From NCBI RefSeq assembly GCF_016859125.1, contig NZ_CP069338.1, positions 1,922,001 through 1,986,000 on the forward strand: a stretch of 64,000 nt of DNA, read 5' to 3'. The notes below the pieces were generated by a model. That model saw only the letters and a program-made list of their open reading frames with translations, searched no databases and was not told where the DNA came from. The translations under genes and the position numbers were made by a program. This DNA is from Archangium violaceum. Its GTDB lineage: Bacteria > Myxococcota > Myxococcia > Myxococcales > Myxococcaceae. Below are positions 35,016 to 43,255 of the stretch, piece after piece; positions within the stretch are counted from its first letter, which is position 1, and each line of letters begins with the position of its first letter.

Positions 35016-36614
35016 ATGAATGAGGCACGAAACAGAAGAACGAAGCCAATGCCAGAGGTGGCAAGCTCCCTCCCTGCTGATTTCCAGCGTTCGCGCGGTT
35101 CGCAATGGGGTCTGCTCTCCGCCTTGATTCTGACGGCCGTGGCGGGCTGCTCGGACAAGGTCCCTCCCGACGCGGCGCCGGGGGAGGGCAGGCCCCTCCT
35201 CTGGGGGAATTGCCCGGCACTTCCGGAAGGCGCCACCCGAGACCCTCGCCAAACATGTGCGACCCTTCAGGTCCCGCTGGATTATCACCACCCGGATGGG
35301 CGCACCCTCGAGATCGCGATCTCGCGCATTGCCACCGCCAGGCCGGATTCCCGACGAGGCGTTCTCGTGTTGAACCCGGGTGGACCGGGGCTCGAAGGAC
35401 TTGATCTTCCGAGCCTGGCCGCCACCGTGCTGCCTTCCGAGGTTCTCGAGCGCTATGACCTGATTGGATTCGACCCTCGCGGTGTGGGGCACAGCTCTCC
35501 TGTCACCTGCGGGCTGACCGACGTCAGCCTCGTCGACCTCTTCCCGTACCCCGCCGCGGACGGCTCGATCGACGCGAACGTCGCCCTCGCCCGCGAAACC
35601 GCGGCTCGATGTGCCGCATCCACTTCGGGCGACATCCTGCCATTCATCACCACCGCCAACACCGCCCGTGACATGGAGCAGATCCGTCAAGCGCTGGGGG
35701 AGAGGATGATTTCCTACTGGGGCCAGTCCTACGGCACCTACCTGGGGGCGGTGTACGCGTCCTTGTTCGCCGAAAACACCGACCGGATGGTGCTCGAGGG
35801 AAACGTGGACCCCACGAGGGTCTGGTATGGAGTCTACCACTACTGGGGCGAGGGCATGGCCAGTCGGTTCCCCGATGCCGCCCGCTTCGCCGCGGCGAAC
35901 AACGACACCGTCCACTTCGGCACGACCCTGGAGGAGGTGACGGCGGCGTACCTCGAGTTGGCGAGCCGGCTCGACGCGACCCCCGCTTCCGTCCCCGGAA
36001 CGAGCGCGCGGATCACAGGGGGTCTGTTCCGAACCGTCACCTACAGCCTGTTACAAAAGAATGAGCAGATTCCGCTCCTCGTCCAGTTCTGGCGCGCTAT
36101 CGACAATCTCACCGATGGAGCGCCCACCGCCGAGGATGCCGCGCTGCTTCAGCAGGTCTTCGCCCAGGAACCGGCCAGGGCGGACGTTCCCGCCGACAAT
36201 CAGACGGCTGTCTTCCTGGCGCTCGCCTGTGGTGACGCGAGCTGGCCCACCGACATCGAGGTCTACAGGAAGAAGACTGCCGAGGACCGGGCTGCTCATC
36301 CTCTCACCGCCGGCATGCCATTCAATATCTGGCCGTGCGCCTTCTGGAAGACCCAGCCTCGCGAGGCCCCGGTCGAGGTGACCCGCCAGGGAGCGCACAA
36401 CCTCCTCCTGCTGCAAAACCGACGTGACAACGCGACCCCATGGGAATCCGGGCTGGGCATGCGAAAGGCCCTCGGGGCGCGCGCGACGTTTGTCGAGCTC
36501 GACGCGGGCGGCCACTATGTCTACGGTCAGGGCTCATCCTGCGTGGATGGCGTGTCCAATACGTTCCTCATGACCGGACAACTGCCCCAGGGCGACGTCT
36601 CCTGCGCGAATTAG
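35016..36614 (+). CDS. S33-type peptidase/hydrolase with TAP-like domain, lipoprotein
   Basis: A secreted alpha/beta hydrolase of about 532 residues, related to tripeptidyl aminopeptidases of Streptomyces. It has the oxyanion region VLVLNPGGPGLEG, the FDPRGVGHSSPV motif, nucleophile YWGQSYGTYLGAVYA near residue 240 and a C-terminal TAP-like domain holding the acidic residue (NRRDNATP) and the catalytic His (LDAGGHYVYG). The N-terminus has a hydrophobic segment ending ALILTAVAGCSDK, a good lipobox, so it is probably anchored to a membrane. ATG 35016 follows AGGGAG; the earlier frame to 34908 has no signal. It likely cleaves short peptides or esters outside the cytoplasm. Confidence 0.85.
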   Translation: MNEARNRRTKPMPEVASSLPADFQRSRGSQWGLLSALILTAVAGCSDKVPPDAAPGEGRPLLWGNCPALPEGATRDPRQTCATLQVPLDYHHPDGRTLEIAISRIATARPDSRRGVLVLNPGGPGLEGLDLPSLAATVLPSEVLERYDLIGFDPRGVGHSSPVTCGLTDVSLVDLFPYPAADGSIDANVALARETAARCAASTSGDILPFITTANTARDMEQIRQALGERMISYWGQSYGTYLGAVYASLFAENTDRMVLEGNVDPTRVWYGVYHYWGEGMASRFPDAARFAAANNDTVHFGTTLEEVTAAYLELASRLDATPASVPGTSARITGGLFRTVTYSLLQKNEQIPLLVQFWRAIDNLTDGAPTAEDAALLQQVFAQEPARADVPADNQTAVFLALACGDASWPTDIEVYRKKTAEDRAAHPLTAGMPFNIWPCAFWKTQPREAPVEVTRQGAHNLLLLQNRRDNATPWESGLGMRKALGARATFVELDAGGHYVYGQGSSCVDGVSNTFLMTGQLPQGDVSCAN

Positions 36615-36639
36615 CGCAGTAGCCCAGGCGTGGCGGGAC

Positions 36640-36658
36640 TCCCGGCTGGCGCGGGAGA
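36640..36658 (+). terminator. Short hairpin after the TAP-like hydrolase gene
   Basis: CTCCCG and CGGGAG form a 6-bp stem with a 7-base loop 25 bp after the stop codon. No T-run follows. A plausible but weak terminator. Confidence 0.35.
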
Positions 36659-36693
36659 TAGACTCGGCCCGTGTACTCCATCTCGCCTCTGGG

Positions 36694-37183
36694 AGCATAA
36701 GGAAAATGGGAGGCCGGTTGAAGGTGAGGGCTGGAGCGGAGGGGCCGAGGAGAGCCGCGGACGGGAGCCGCCCGAGCTGTGTGCCAGGCCCGTGTAGGGG
36801 GCCGAGCACCCCCATAGGGCACACTGCTGCCCAGGCCGCCCTCCCCTCAGGGCGCGGCAAGAGCCTGAGCTGGGCCTGTGGGTTGTCTTGAGCGCATCAA
36901 CACCTCGCTGCCTGGGGTGGCCCTCGCTCCGGGGCTCGCCTCGCACCTGCTGTGGCCAGGCCCTGGTGCTTCACAATCGCTCTCACCCCTCGTGCTCCCT
37001 TCACGTTCGCCAACACCCGGCTCCTTCCTCCACACCTCTCGCAGGCCAACACGTCGATGTCGAACGTCTTCCTCATGAGTTCCGCGAAAGTCCACTCGCG
37101 GCGTCCTCTCCTTCTGCGGCTCCTTCCTGGCCGCTGCCTCGCGCTCCACGCTCTCCTCCCCCTCTCCTGCTGCTTGGGGGAGC
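36694..37183 (-). mobile_element. IS91-like tail repeat, copy A (490 bp)
   Basis: Exactly 490 bp from AGCATA to GCTTGGGGGAGC. It is nearly identical to the copies at 41471 and 56348, with a scatter of single-base changes. The minus strand encodes the zinc-ribbon tail of an IS91-like transposase: REWTFAELMRKTFDIDVLAC, ERCGGRSRVLANVKGARGVR and a short Pro/Arg tail, then about 230 bp of non-coding sequence. There is no catalytic domain, no inverted repeat and no obvious target duplication. It sits between two intact genes. Confidence 0.75.
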
Positions 37184-37220
37184 TTCAGTTGAAGCAGTGG
37201 TGCTCCAGCCCCTTCCATGG

Positions 37221-38162
37221 TCACTCGGCCATTCCCATCGCCCACGCCTCGGCGACCGCGAGCATCTCGCGAGCCTCTTCCCAGCCAAACCTGGCGCAGA
37301 GCAACCCGGTGGACGTGCGCTCGATGAAGCCCCACTGCCAGATCGCCTCCGCATCCACGCCTGTCAGTTCCGCCAATCGGCGGCAGCGCCTCGTCCCAAG
37401 CGCCAAGGGGTCGCCAGCCAGGAGCTCCGAGGTCCACTCGCGCATCAGTATTCCGAGGTCATAAGCGCGCTCGATGATGAGACCGTCGGGATCGACGAAC
37501 TTGAAGCGCCTCGACCCGCCGCCAGGCACCTGCAGCGCATTCCACGGATGGGAGTCGCCATGCGCGAGCACGGCCTGGGTCGGCTCGAAGGCACGACGAC
37601 GGCTCTCGGCGTAGCGGAGCGCGGTGTCGATGAGCTCCACGGGGCACGGTCGCCCCAGCTCGCGCCAGGAGGTCTCGATGAAGTCACTGAGACTTCGCGC
37701 CTTCTCCGCGCCGGTCATGAAGCAAGCGCCCTCGGGCACGAGCGCCCAGGCCTCGGTCAACGTCTCGCAGAGAAGCTCCAGCTGAAGGTCGACGGGCAGG
37801 CCGAGATCGTTCAGTGAAGGGCCGAGGCGCTCCATGAGCATCGTCCCCCGTGACGGGTCGTAGGCGTAGACTTCCGCATAGCCGCGCCCCCGAGCGGCCA
37901 GCAAGGTCCGGAGCTGGCTCGCCGACGGGTCGCGGGCCGGAAGGTTGACCTTCAGCACGGCCTGACGTCCGTCCGCCATCGTGACGTCCACCACGAGCGC
38001 CTCCGTGCCGCCCGTCAGCGTCCGGCCGACAGCCAGGCTCCACCGGTCGGCCAGTTCCTCGACGACAGGACCGAGCCCGGCAAGCCATGCCTCGCCCGCT
38101 GGCCCTTCCGCCATCGCCCTGCTCCTGACCTGCTCGGGAATTTCGAACCGTGTCGCCGTCAT
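37221..38162 (-). CDS. Aminoglycoside/hydroxyurea-type phosphotransferase
   Basis: A kinase of about 313 residues with the aminoglycoside phosphotransferase fold. The catalytic loop is AVLAHGDSHPWNALQV and the metal-binding motif FKFVDPDGLIIERAYDLGIL. The N-lobe has VDVTMADGRQAVLKVN with the ATP-binding Lys. The layout follows streptomycin 6-phosphotransferase/hydroxyurea-resistance proteins (APH_6_hur), so phosphorylation of an aminoglycoside or a related metabolite is expected; activity is unknown. Start ATG 38162 is preferred; the frame stays open to 38276. Ends 38 bp from the edge of repeat copy A. Confidence 0.82.
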   Translation of the reverse strand: MTATRFEIPEQVRSRAMAEGPAGEAWLAGLGPVVEELADRWSLAVGRTLTGGTEALVVDVTMADGRQAVLKVNLPARDPSASQLRTLLAARGRGYAEVYAYDPSRGTMLMERLGPSLNDLGLPVDLQLELLCETLTEAWALVPEGACFMTGAEKARSLSDFIETSWRELGRPCPVELIDTALRYAESRRRAFEPTQAVLAHGDSHPWNALQVPGGGSRRFKFVDPDGLIIERAYDLGILMREWTSELLAGDPLALGTRRCRRLAELTGVDAEAIWQWGFIERTSTGLLCARFGWEEAREMLAVAEAWAMGMAE

Positions 38163-38244
38163 GGCCGCAGTACCACCGCTCCTTCCATTCTCGAGCTTCC
38201 TCGGTGATACGAACCACCGAGCCACGGACCGAGCCGGGTTGGTC

Positions 38245-38737
38245 ATGACAGGTGGAGCTTCCCCTGAGCCCACCAAGAACCTCGAGCGTTACCGTTCCTT
38301 CACACAACACCGGAGCTCCCGCCTGGACTCCGATACGCGCGTGCTGGGGTTGGTCGCGCTGGGCTCGATGGCCGAGCTCGGGCGTACGCCGGACGCGTGG
38401 TCGGACCATGACTTCTTCGTCATCACGGTCGCGGGAGTACAGGAGTCGTTCCGCCAGGATTTGAGCTGGTTGCCCGATGGCGAGCGCATCGCACTGTCTG
38501 CGCGCGGGGAGCGAGACCCAGCTCGACAACCTCGACCCGTTCCGCCGCTTCGAACGGGCGTTCCCGGTGCAGGGGCGGACGTTCCACCAGGTGTTGCTGC
38601 AGGAGCCAGACCTTTGCGCCCGGCAACTCCTTCGCTTCGCTGAGGAGCAGCTCGCGCACCGGATGGAGCGTTATCCGGCCCGCGCTGTGCAAGTCTTGAG
38701 GAACCAGTTGGAGCAGCGGGCCCAGCGCTCGTGCTAA
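38245..38737 (+). pseudogene. Nucleotidyltransferase-domain protein, frameshifted and shortened
   Basis: From ATG 38245 the frame reads TRVLGLVALGSMAELGRTPD followed by AWSDHDFFVITVAG. This is the G-S...S-D-x-D motif of small nucleotidyltransferases. Near 38500 the frame changes, and the rest (ETQLDNLDPFRRFERAFPVQ, ARQLLRFAEEQLAHRMERYP) continues to 38737. The distance between the catalytic core and the helical C-terminal domain is shorter than in similar proteins, so I infer a deletion along with the frame change. It is divergent from the phosphotransferase gene, a common pairing for resistance-like genes. Confidence 0.6.
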
Positions 38738-38759
38738 TTGCACCTGGGTCTTCTCAGAA

Positions 38760-39443
38760 CGCGTGCGGGAAGAGGAGGTTCACATGCCACATCTTCGAGG
38801 GGATGCAGGCGTCCTTCGCGGAGAAGGACCAGTATCCGAGCACCCTCACGCAGATGGGTTTCTCGCCCATGATCTGTACGATGGCTCGCGTGCACCCCTG
38901 CCTGGACCCGACTCGGTGGCGAGCTGTCACTTCACCTACCGGGTGACGTCGGTGACGGGTTCGCCGAATCCCTCCTTCATGGTCATCGCGCAGGGCGCCG
39001 CGGGCACTCCGGTCGCGGACGTCACGCTGCAGATCGGCTCGCCCTCAATCCAGAACATCGTCTTTTGGGTGGAGCGCGCCGGAATGAGCCGCTACATCGA
39101 CTGGGAAGAGCGGGTGCCAACCCAGTCCGTGTGCGCCGCCCAGGAGGAGGAGGGCCTCGCGAACATCCGCGCCCTCTTCACGACGGAGCGGGCCTTCTTC
39201 CAAGAGAAGGATCGGTACTCGAGCAACCTCACGGAGGTGAGCCTCCTGCCCATGAGTTGCACGGATGGTACGCGCCCCGTGGGTCCGGACAACTCATGGC
39301 TTGGTGGGTGCCGCTTCATCTACCACGTCGAGCTCACGGCCTCCGGATTCACCGCCACGGCGCGCGCCGTGTCCAGGCTCATAGAGGCATCGAGGTCCTC
39401 CCAGATGCTCCGTCAGGAGCGCTCCTGGGCGGAGCCCCGGTGA
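38760..39443 (+). pseudogene. Tandem pilin-like (type IV prepilin C-domain) protein, frameshifted
   Basis: Two related units are visible. The first has FEGMQASFAEKDQYPSTLTQ then MGFSPMICT, and after a one-base loss near 38880 continues in another frame (DGSRAPLPGPDSVASCHFTY). The second has LANIRALFTTERAFFQEKDR, then YSSNLTEVSLLPMSCTDGTR and GGCRFIYHVELTASGF. The repeated E-K-D-x-Y-x-x-x-L-x-x-x-x-x-x-P-x-x-C-T pattern is that of short soluble pilin-like domains in myxobacteria. No N-terminal prepilin helix or signal is present. It overlaps the convergent hydrolase gene by 65 bp. Confidence 0.5.
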
Positions 39444-40482
39444 TGGCAGGCAGCACGTGCCGCCGAAGCAGCTCGAGAAACCGCTCGGGCCGGACGAATG
39501 CGCCCATGTGGCCCGAGTCGGCAATCAGCTCGAAGTGCTTGAGCGGTGCCTCGAGCGTCTCGCAGTACGCCGCGGCGACGGAAGCGGGTGTGTGGACATC
39601 CGAGTCTCCCTGGAAGACGAAAAAGGGAAGCTCGACGCTTGGAGCTACCGTGTGGGCGTCGAATGCCACCATCTCGGCGAAGAGCCGCTCCGTGCAGAAG
39701 CTCAGGCCCTCGGCGAGGGCTTGAAGGTCACGCAGCCCATGCGCCGGTGAGGAAAGCATGAGGGGCATGAAGATTGCCGCCATGCCCCGGCCGTCCCGGG
39801 TCGTCCTGTCGCGCAGCCGCACCATGCGATTGTAGGAGGCCACGTCCCATCGGCGGGGGTCCGACCCCATCCGCGACAGGAATGCGACGTCCGCGCGGCT
39901 CCCGTTCTTCGCCACCCAGGCGAGCGTCTCCGCGTGCGTCACCTGCTCGTTCGCGGCCATGCCCACGTTGAAGTCCGTGCCCACGTATGCCGCGAAGAGG
40001 TCTGGCCGGGCCCGCACGAGCGGCAGCCCCAGCAGCGTTCCCGCGGAGCTGGCGAGGAGGAGCCGCTTGCGGCCCGGCAGCCGCTCGTCGAGGAACGCGC
40101 ACAGCTCGATGGCGTCCTCCTGCATGCGCCTGAAGCTCATCTCACCGCTTCCCCCCTTGCCGTTTCGCGCGAGCGTCTTTCCGGCGCCCCTCCGGTCCCA
40201 CTGCACGACGGTAAAGTCCTTCTCCCAGCAGCGCAGGGTGGGGGTGAGGAGCGAGTAGGGCGCGCCCGGTCCCCCGTGAAGCACCAGGAGCACGGGGTTG
40301 CGCGCGTCCTCCCCACGAATGCTGACCCACTGCTCGATTCCCCCCAGGCGCACGAACCGCTCCTCGGCGACTCCGGGAGGCACGTCGATGCGAAGCGTTC
40401 GCGCGACCCGCTGCTGAAGCAGTGCCCGGTAGCCGAGCGCTGCCGAGAGGAGGACGACTGTTGCAACAGCGACCGTCACCAT
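39379..40482 (-). CDS. Membrane-anchored alpha/beta hydrolase (proline iminopeptidase-like)
   Basis: A protein of about 367 residues. The N-terminus MVTVAVATVVLLSAALGYRA is an uncleaved signal anchor. The hydrolase domain has LLVLHGGPGAPYSLL (H-G-G-P-G oxyanion motif), VVQWDRRGAGKT and SGHMGAF with the catalytic His. The nucleophile elbow reads LLASSAGTLLGL, so the first Gly of G-x-S-x-G is Ala, a tolerated change in this group. The ATG at 40482 is chosen because the anchor begins there. It is divergent from a TetR gene with operator-like repeats in between. Confidence 0.83.
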   Translation of the reverse strand: MVTVAVATVVLLSAALGYRALLQQRVARTLRIDVPPGVAEERFVRLGGIEQWVSIRGEDARNPVLLVLHGGPGAPYSLLTPTLRCWEKDFTVVQWDRRGAGKTLARNGKGGSGEMSFRRMQEDAIELCAFLDERLPGRKRLLLASSAGTLLGLPLVRARPDLFAAYVGTDFNVGMAANEQVTHAETLAWVAKNGSRADVAFLSRMGSDPRRWDVASYNRMVRLRDRTTRDGRGMAAIFMPLMLSSPAHGLRDLQALAEGLSFCTERLFAEMVAFDAHTVAPSVELPFFVFQGDSDVHTPASVAAAYCETLEAPLKHFELIADSGHMGAFVRPERFLELLRRHVLPAITGAPPRSAPDGASGRTSMPL

Positions 40483-40494
40483 GGCGGCACCCCT

Positions 40495-40538
40495 AACTGT
40501 GTAGTTGCTACGCAGTTTAGTATACGAGATACACAGTT
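40495..40538. promoter_or_regulatory. TetR operator candidate between hydrolase and regulator
   Basis: AACTGTGTAG (40495-40504) and CTACGCAGTT (40508-40517) form a 10-bp inverted repeat with one mismatch around a TTG centre. A third half-site, TACACAGTT at 40530-40538, is the exact complement of the first nine bases. The site covers most of the 77-bp gap between the divergent starts, so one regulator dimer could shut both genes. Confidence 0.6.
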
Positions 40539-40559
40539 CTGACAAGTCGAGGAGAATCG

Positions 40560-41309
40560 ATGGCCAGGAAGCACCCGGTGTTCGGAGACCAGGCGGCGAG
40601 CGTGGCGCTCCTCTGGAAGGAGACGTCAGCCGGCCGCCGCGGACCGAAGCCGGCACTCACGCTGGAGCAGATCGTCGACGAAGCCATCAAGCTCGCGGAC
40701 GCGCGGGGGCTCGCGGCGCTCTCGATGGAGAAGCTCGCCCGCGAGTTCGGTTTCACGCCGATGGCGCTCTATCGCTACGTGCCGGGGAAGGCCGAGCTCA
40801 TCGCCCTGATGATCGACAGGGGGATTGGAATGCCCCCTACGCTCGAGGGCGAGGCCACGGCCTGGCGCGACAAGCTCCTCTATTGGGCGAAGTCTCTGGC
40901 CGGCGTGTTCCGCCGCCACCCGTGGAGCCTCGAGGCGACGGGCCGCCTGCGTGTCATGGGGCCCTGCGAGCTGGCGTGGCTCGAGGCGGGCATGGGCGCA
41001 CTCGCGCCGACGGGGCTGACTCCCGAGGAGCAGCACAGCGCGTGCCTCGCGCTGTTGAGCCAGATACGCACGAGCGCCCAGTTCTCGAAGGAGTCGGCAG
41101 GCGGGGACCAGGCCATGAGCGGCGTGCAGTGGGCCACCGCGACGCGAGCGCTCCTCGAGACGCGAGAGGCGCTCTATCCGCAGCTGAGCCGCGTGCTCTC
41201 GCAGCGAAGCGAAGGCGACCCGCCCGAGCCGGGGCTCGCGTGGGTGTTGGACGGAATCGCCGCGCGCATCGAGCGGCGCAAGCGAAAGCGGCGGCCTTCC
41301 GCGGAGTGA
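40560..41309 (+). CDS. TetR/AcrR-family transcriptional regulator
   Basis: A 249-residue regulator. The HTH is LTLEQIVDEAIKLADARGLA, then ALSMEKLAREFGFTPMALYR and YVPGKAELIALM; the C-terminal part resembles the TetR_C tetracyclin-type ligand domain (WRDKLLYWAKSLAGVFRRHP). A GAGGAG site lies 6 bp before ATG 40560. Divergent from the membrane hydrolase, which it probably represses through the repeats in the shared gap. The C-terminus is Arg/Lys-rich. Confidence 0.9.
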   Translation: MARKHPVFGDQAASVALLWKETSAGRRGPKPALTLEQIVDEAIKLADARGLAALSMEKLAREFGFTPMALYRYVPGKAELIALMIDRGIGMPPTLEGEATAWRDKLLYWAKSLAGVFRRHPWSLEATGRLRVMGPCELAWLEAGMGALAPTGLTPEEQHSACLALLSQIRTSAQFSKESAGGDQAMSGVQWATATRALLETREALYPQLSRVLSQRSEGDPPEPGLAWVLDGIAARIERRKRKRRPSAE

Positions 41310-41470
41310 TGTGCAAGGCGTTCTGCTCGCGGCGCATAGCGGTGATGAAGCGGCGGGCCGGCCACGGGCGAGGAGGCCCTCCGAGCCCTACATGGCGGCG
41401 GCACGGGCCGAAGTGGGGGAGTGGGAGAAGAAGTCCATCGGCCTCGACGTACACAAGCGGGACAGCCAGG

Positions 41471-41960
41471 AGCATAAGAAGAATGGGAGGCCGGTTGAAG
41501 GTGAGGGCTGGAGCGGAGGGGCCGAGGAGAGCCGCGGACGGGAGCCGCCCGAGCTGTGTGCCAGGCCCGTGTAGGGGGCCGAGCACCCCCATAGGGCACA
41601 CTGCTGCCCAGGCCGCCCTCCCCTCAGGGCGCGGCAAGAGCCTGAGCTGGGCCCGTGGGTTGTCTTGAGCGCATCAACACCTCGCTGCCTGGGGTGGCCC
41701 TCGCGCCGGGGCTCGCCTCGCACCTGCTGTGGCCAGGCCCTGGTGCTTCACAATCGCTCTCACCCCTCGTGCTCCCTTCACGTTCGCCAACACCCGGCTC
41801 CTTCCTCCACACCTCTCGCAGGCCAACACGTCGATGTCGAACGTCTTCCTCATGAGTTCCGCGAAAGTCCACTCGCGGCGTCCTCTCCTTCTGCGGCTCC
41901 TTCCTGGCCGCTGCCTCGCGCTCCACGCTCTCCTCCCCCTCTCCTGCTGCTTGGGGGAGC
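41471..41960 (-). mobile_element. IS91-like tail repeat, copy B (490 bp)
   Basis: Same length, ends and content as copy A, with the zinc-ribbon tail on the minus strand. Beyond its GCTTGGGGGAGC end the plus strand runs straight into the middle of a thrombospondin-type-3 repeat gene, so this copy marks the point where that gene lost its 5' part. The 160 bp between the TetR stop and this copy hold no gene. Confidence 0.75.
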
Positions 41961-42083
41961 AGGGGCCCGCCCGGATTGTCCCCCCGATCTTCCTCCCTGT
42001 GCTTGCACGCTGGAAGGCACCCCTGAGCCTGCCCCGGTTTTGTGGACACACCTCATAAGTCGGCTACACAGGAGGTAGTGTTC

Positions 42084-42383
42084 ATGGAGCGAAGGAAGAG
42101 GCGGAGTTTCACCCCGGAGTTCAGGGCCGAGGCGGTCCGACTGGTGCGCGAGGGCAGCAAGAGCCTGCCCCAGGTGGCCAAGGACTTGGACCTGACCGAG
42201 TCAGCCCTGCGCAACTGGGTGCGCGAGGCCGACGGAGGCGATGGCAAGGAGTCGGCAGGTGCACTCTCCACGGCCGAGCGGGAGGAGTTGGTGCGGCTGC
42301 GCAAGGAGGTGCGTCATCTGGAGATGGAGCGCGACTTCCTAAAAAAAGCGGCGGCCTTCTTCGCGAAGGAGACCTCGAGGTGA
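42084..42383 (+). CDS. IS3 transposase OrfA (DNA-binding)
   Basis: A 99-residue protein with the IS3 OrfA layout: MERRKRRSFTPEFRAEAVRL opens a helix-turn-helix (QVAKDLDLTESALRNWVRE), and a leucine-zipper-like stretch follows (EELVRLRKEVRHLEMERDFL). It binds the inverted repeats. GGAGG lies about 9 bp before ATG 42084. The end overlaps OrfB by 4 bp, and a slippery A-run just before the stop allows the fused transposase. Confidence 0.92.
   Translation: MERRKRRSFTPEFRAEAVRLVREGSKSLPQVAKDLDLTESALRNWVREADGGDGKESAGALSTAEREELVRLRKEVRHLEMERDFLKKAAAFFAKETSR
42341..42366 (+). promoter_or_regulatory. Programmed -1 frameshift site of the IS
   Basis: A run of seven A followed by G (42341-42348) lies in the OrfA frame as CTA-AAA-AAA-GCG. 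A small hairpin (CCTTC, loop TTCGC, GAAGG) follows about 8 bp later. A slip of -1 makes the ribosome read on through a Lys-Lys-Ser-Gly-Gly junction into OrfB, giving the OrfAB transposase typical of IS3 elements. Confidence 0.75.
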
Positions 42384-43255
42384 AGTTCGAGTTCATCGAC
42401 GCGGAGAAGGCCCACTTCCCTGTGGACTTCATGTGCGAGCAGCTGGGTGTGTCGCGCTCGGGCTACTACGCCTGGAAGGAGCGCCCGGAGTCCGCGCGGG
42501 ACAAGGCGGACCGGGCCCTGGCCGAGGAGGTGACGCGGATACATCGCGACAGCCGCGGCACGTACGGCAGTCCTCGCGTCCACGCGGAGCTGCGTGCCCG
42601 GGGGCAGCGCGTGAGTCGAAAGCGTGTGGCCCGGCTCATGAACGAGCACGACATCGCTGCTCGCAAGAGACGGCGCTTCGTGCGCACGACGGACTCCCGC
42701 CACAACCAGCCCGTTGCCCCCAACATCCTCGAGCGCAACTTCTCCCCCGGCCAGCCCAATAGCACCTGGGCCACGGACATTACCTACGTGGGGACGGGGC
42801 AGGGCTGGCTCTACCTGGCCGTCGTCATGGACCTCTTCTCTCGCAAGGTGGTGGGCTGGTCCATGAGCGAGAACATCGACCGGCACCTGGTGCTCAACGC
42901 CCTGGACATGGCCCTCGAGGGACGCCAGCCACCGCAGGGGTTGTTGCACCACTCGGACCGGGGCAGCCAGTACGCCAGCACCGACTACCAGCAGGCACTG
43001 GCTGCTCGGGGCATCCAATGCAGCATGTCGCGCAAGGGCAACTGCTGGGACAACGCCGTGGTGGAGAGCTTCTTCAGCAGCTTGAAGCAGGAGCTCGTCT
43101 ACACCACCGCCTTCGCCACGCACGAGCAGGCCCGGCTGGCCCTCTTCGAATACATCGAGGTCTTCTACAACCGCCAGCGGCGGCACTCCTCGCTGGGCTA
43201 CGTCAGTCCAGTGGATTTTGAGCTTGCGCCCTTACCGCAGAAGTTGGCATCTTAA
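42380..43255 (+). CDS. IS3 transposase OrfB (DDE integrase domain)
   Basis: A 291-residue catalytic subunit, starting at GTG 42380 or produced as the OrfAB fusion. It has an N-terminal HTH_21 region (MCEQLGVSRSGYYAWKERPE, GTYGSPRVHAELRARGQRVS) and a DDE rve domain: Asp in TWATDITYVGT, Asp in LLHHSDRGSQY and Glu in DNAVVESFFSSLK, plus the NRQRRHSSLGYVSP end. All catalytic residues are present. Confidence 0.95.
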   Translation: MKFEFIDAEKAHFPVDFMCEQLGVSRSGYYAWKERPESARDKADRALAEEVTRIHRDSRGTYGSPRVHAELRARGQRVSRKRVARLMNEHDIAARKRRRFVRTTDSRHNQPVAPNILERNFSPGQPNSTWATDITYVGTGQGWLYLAVVMDLFSRKVVGWSMSENIDRHLVLNALDMALEGRQPPQGLLHHSDRGSQYASTDYQQALAARGIQCSMSRKGNCWDNAVVESFFSSLKQELVYTTAFATHEQARLALFEYIEVFYNRQRRHSSLGYVSPVDFELAPLPQKLAS

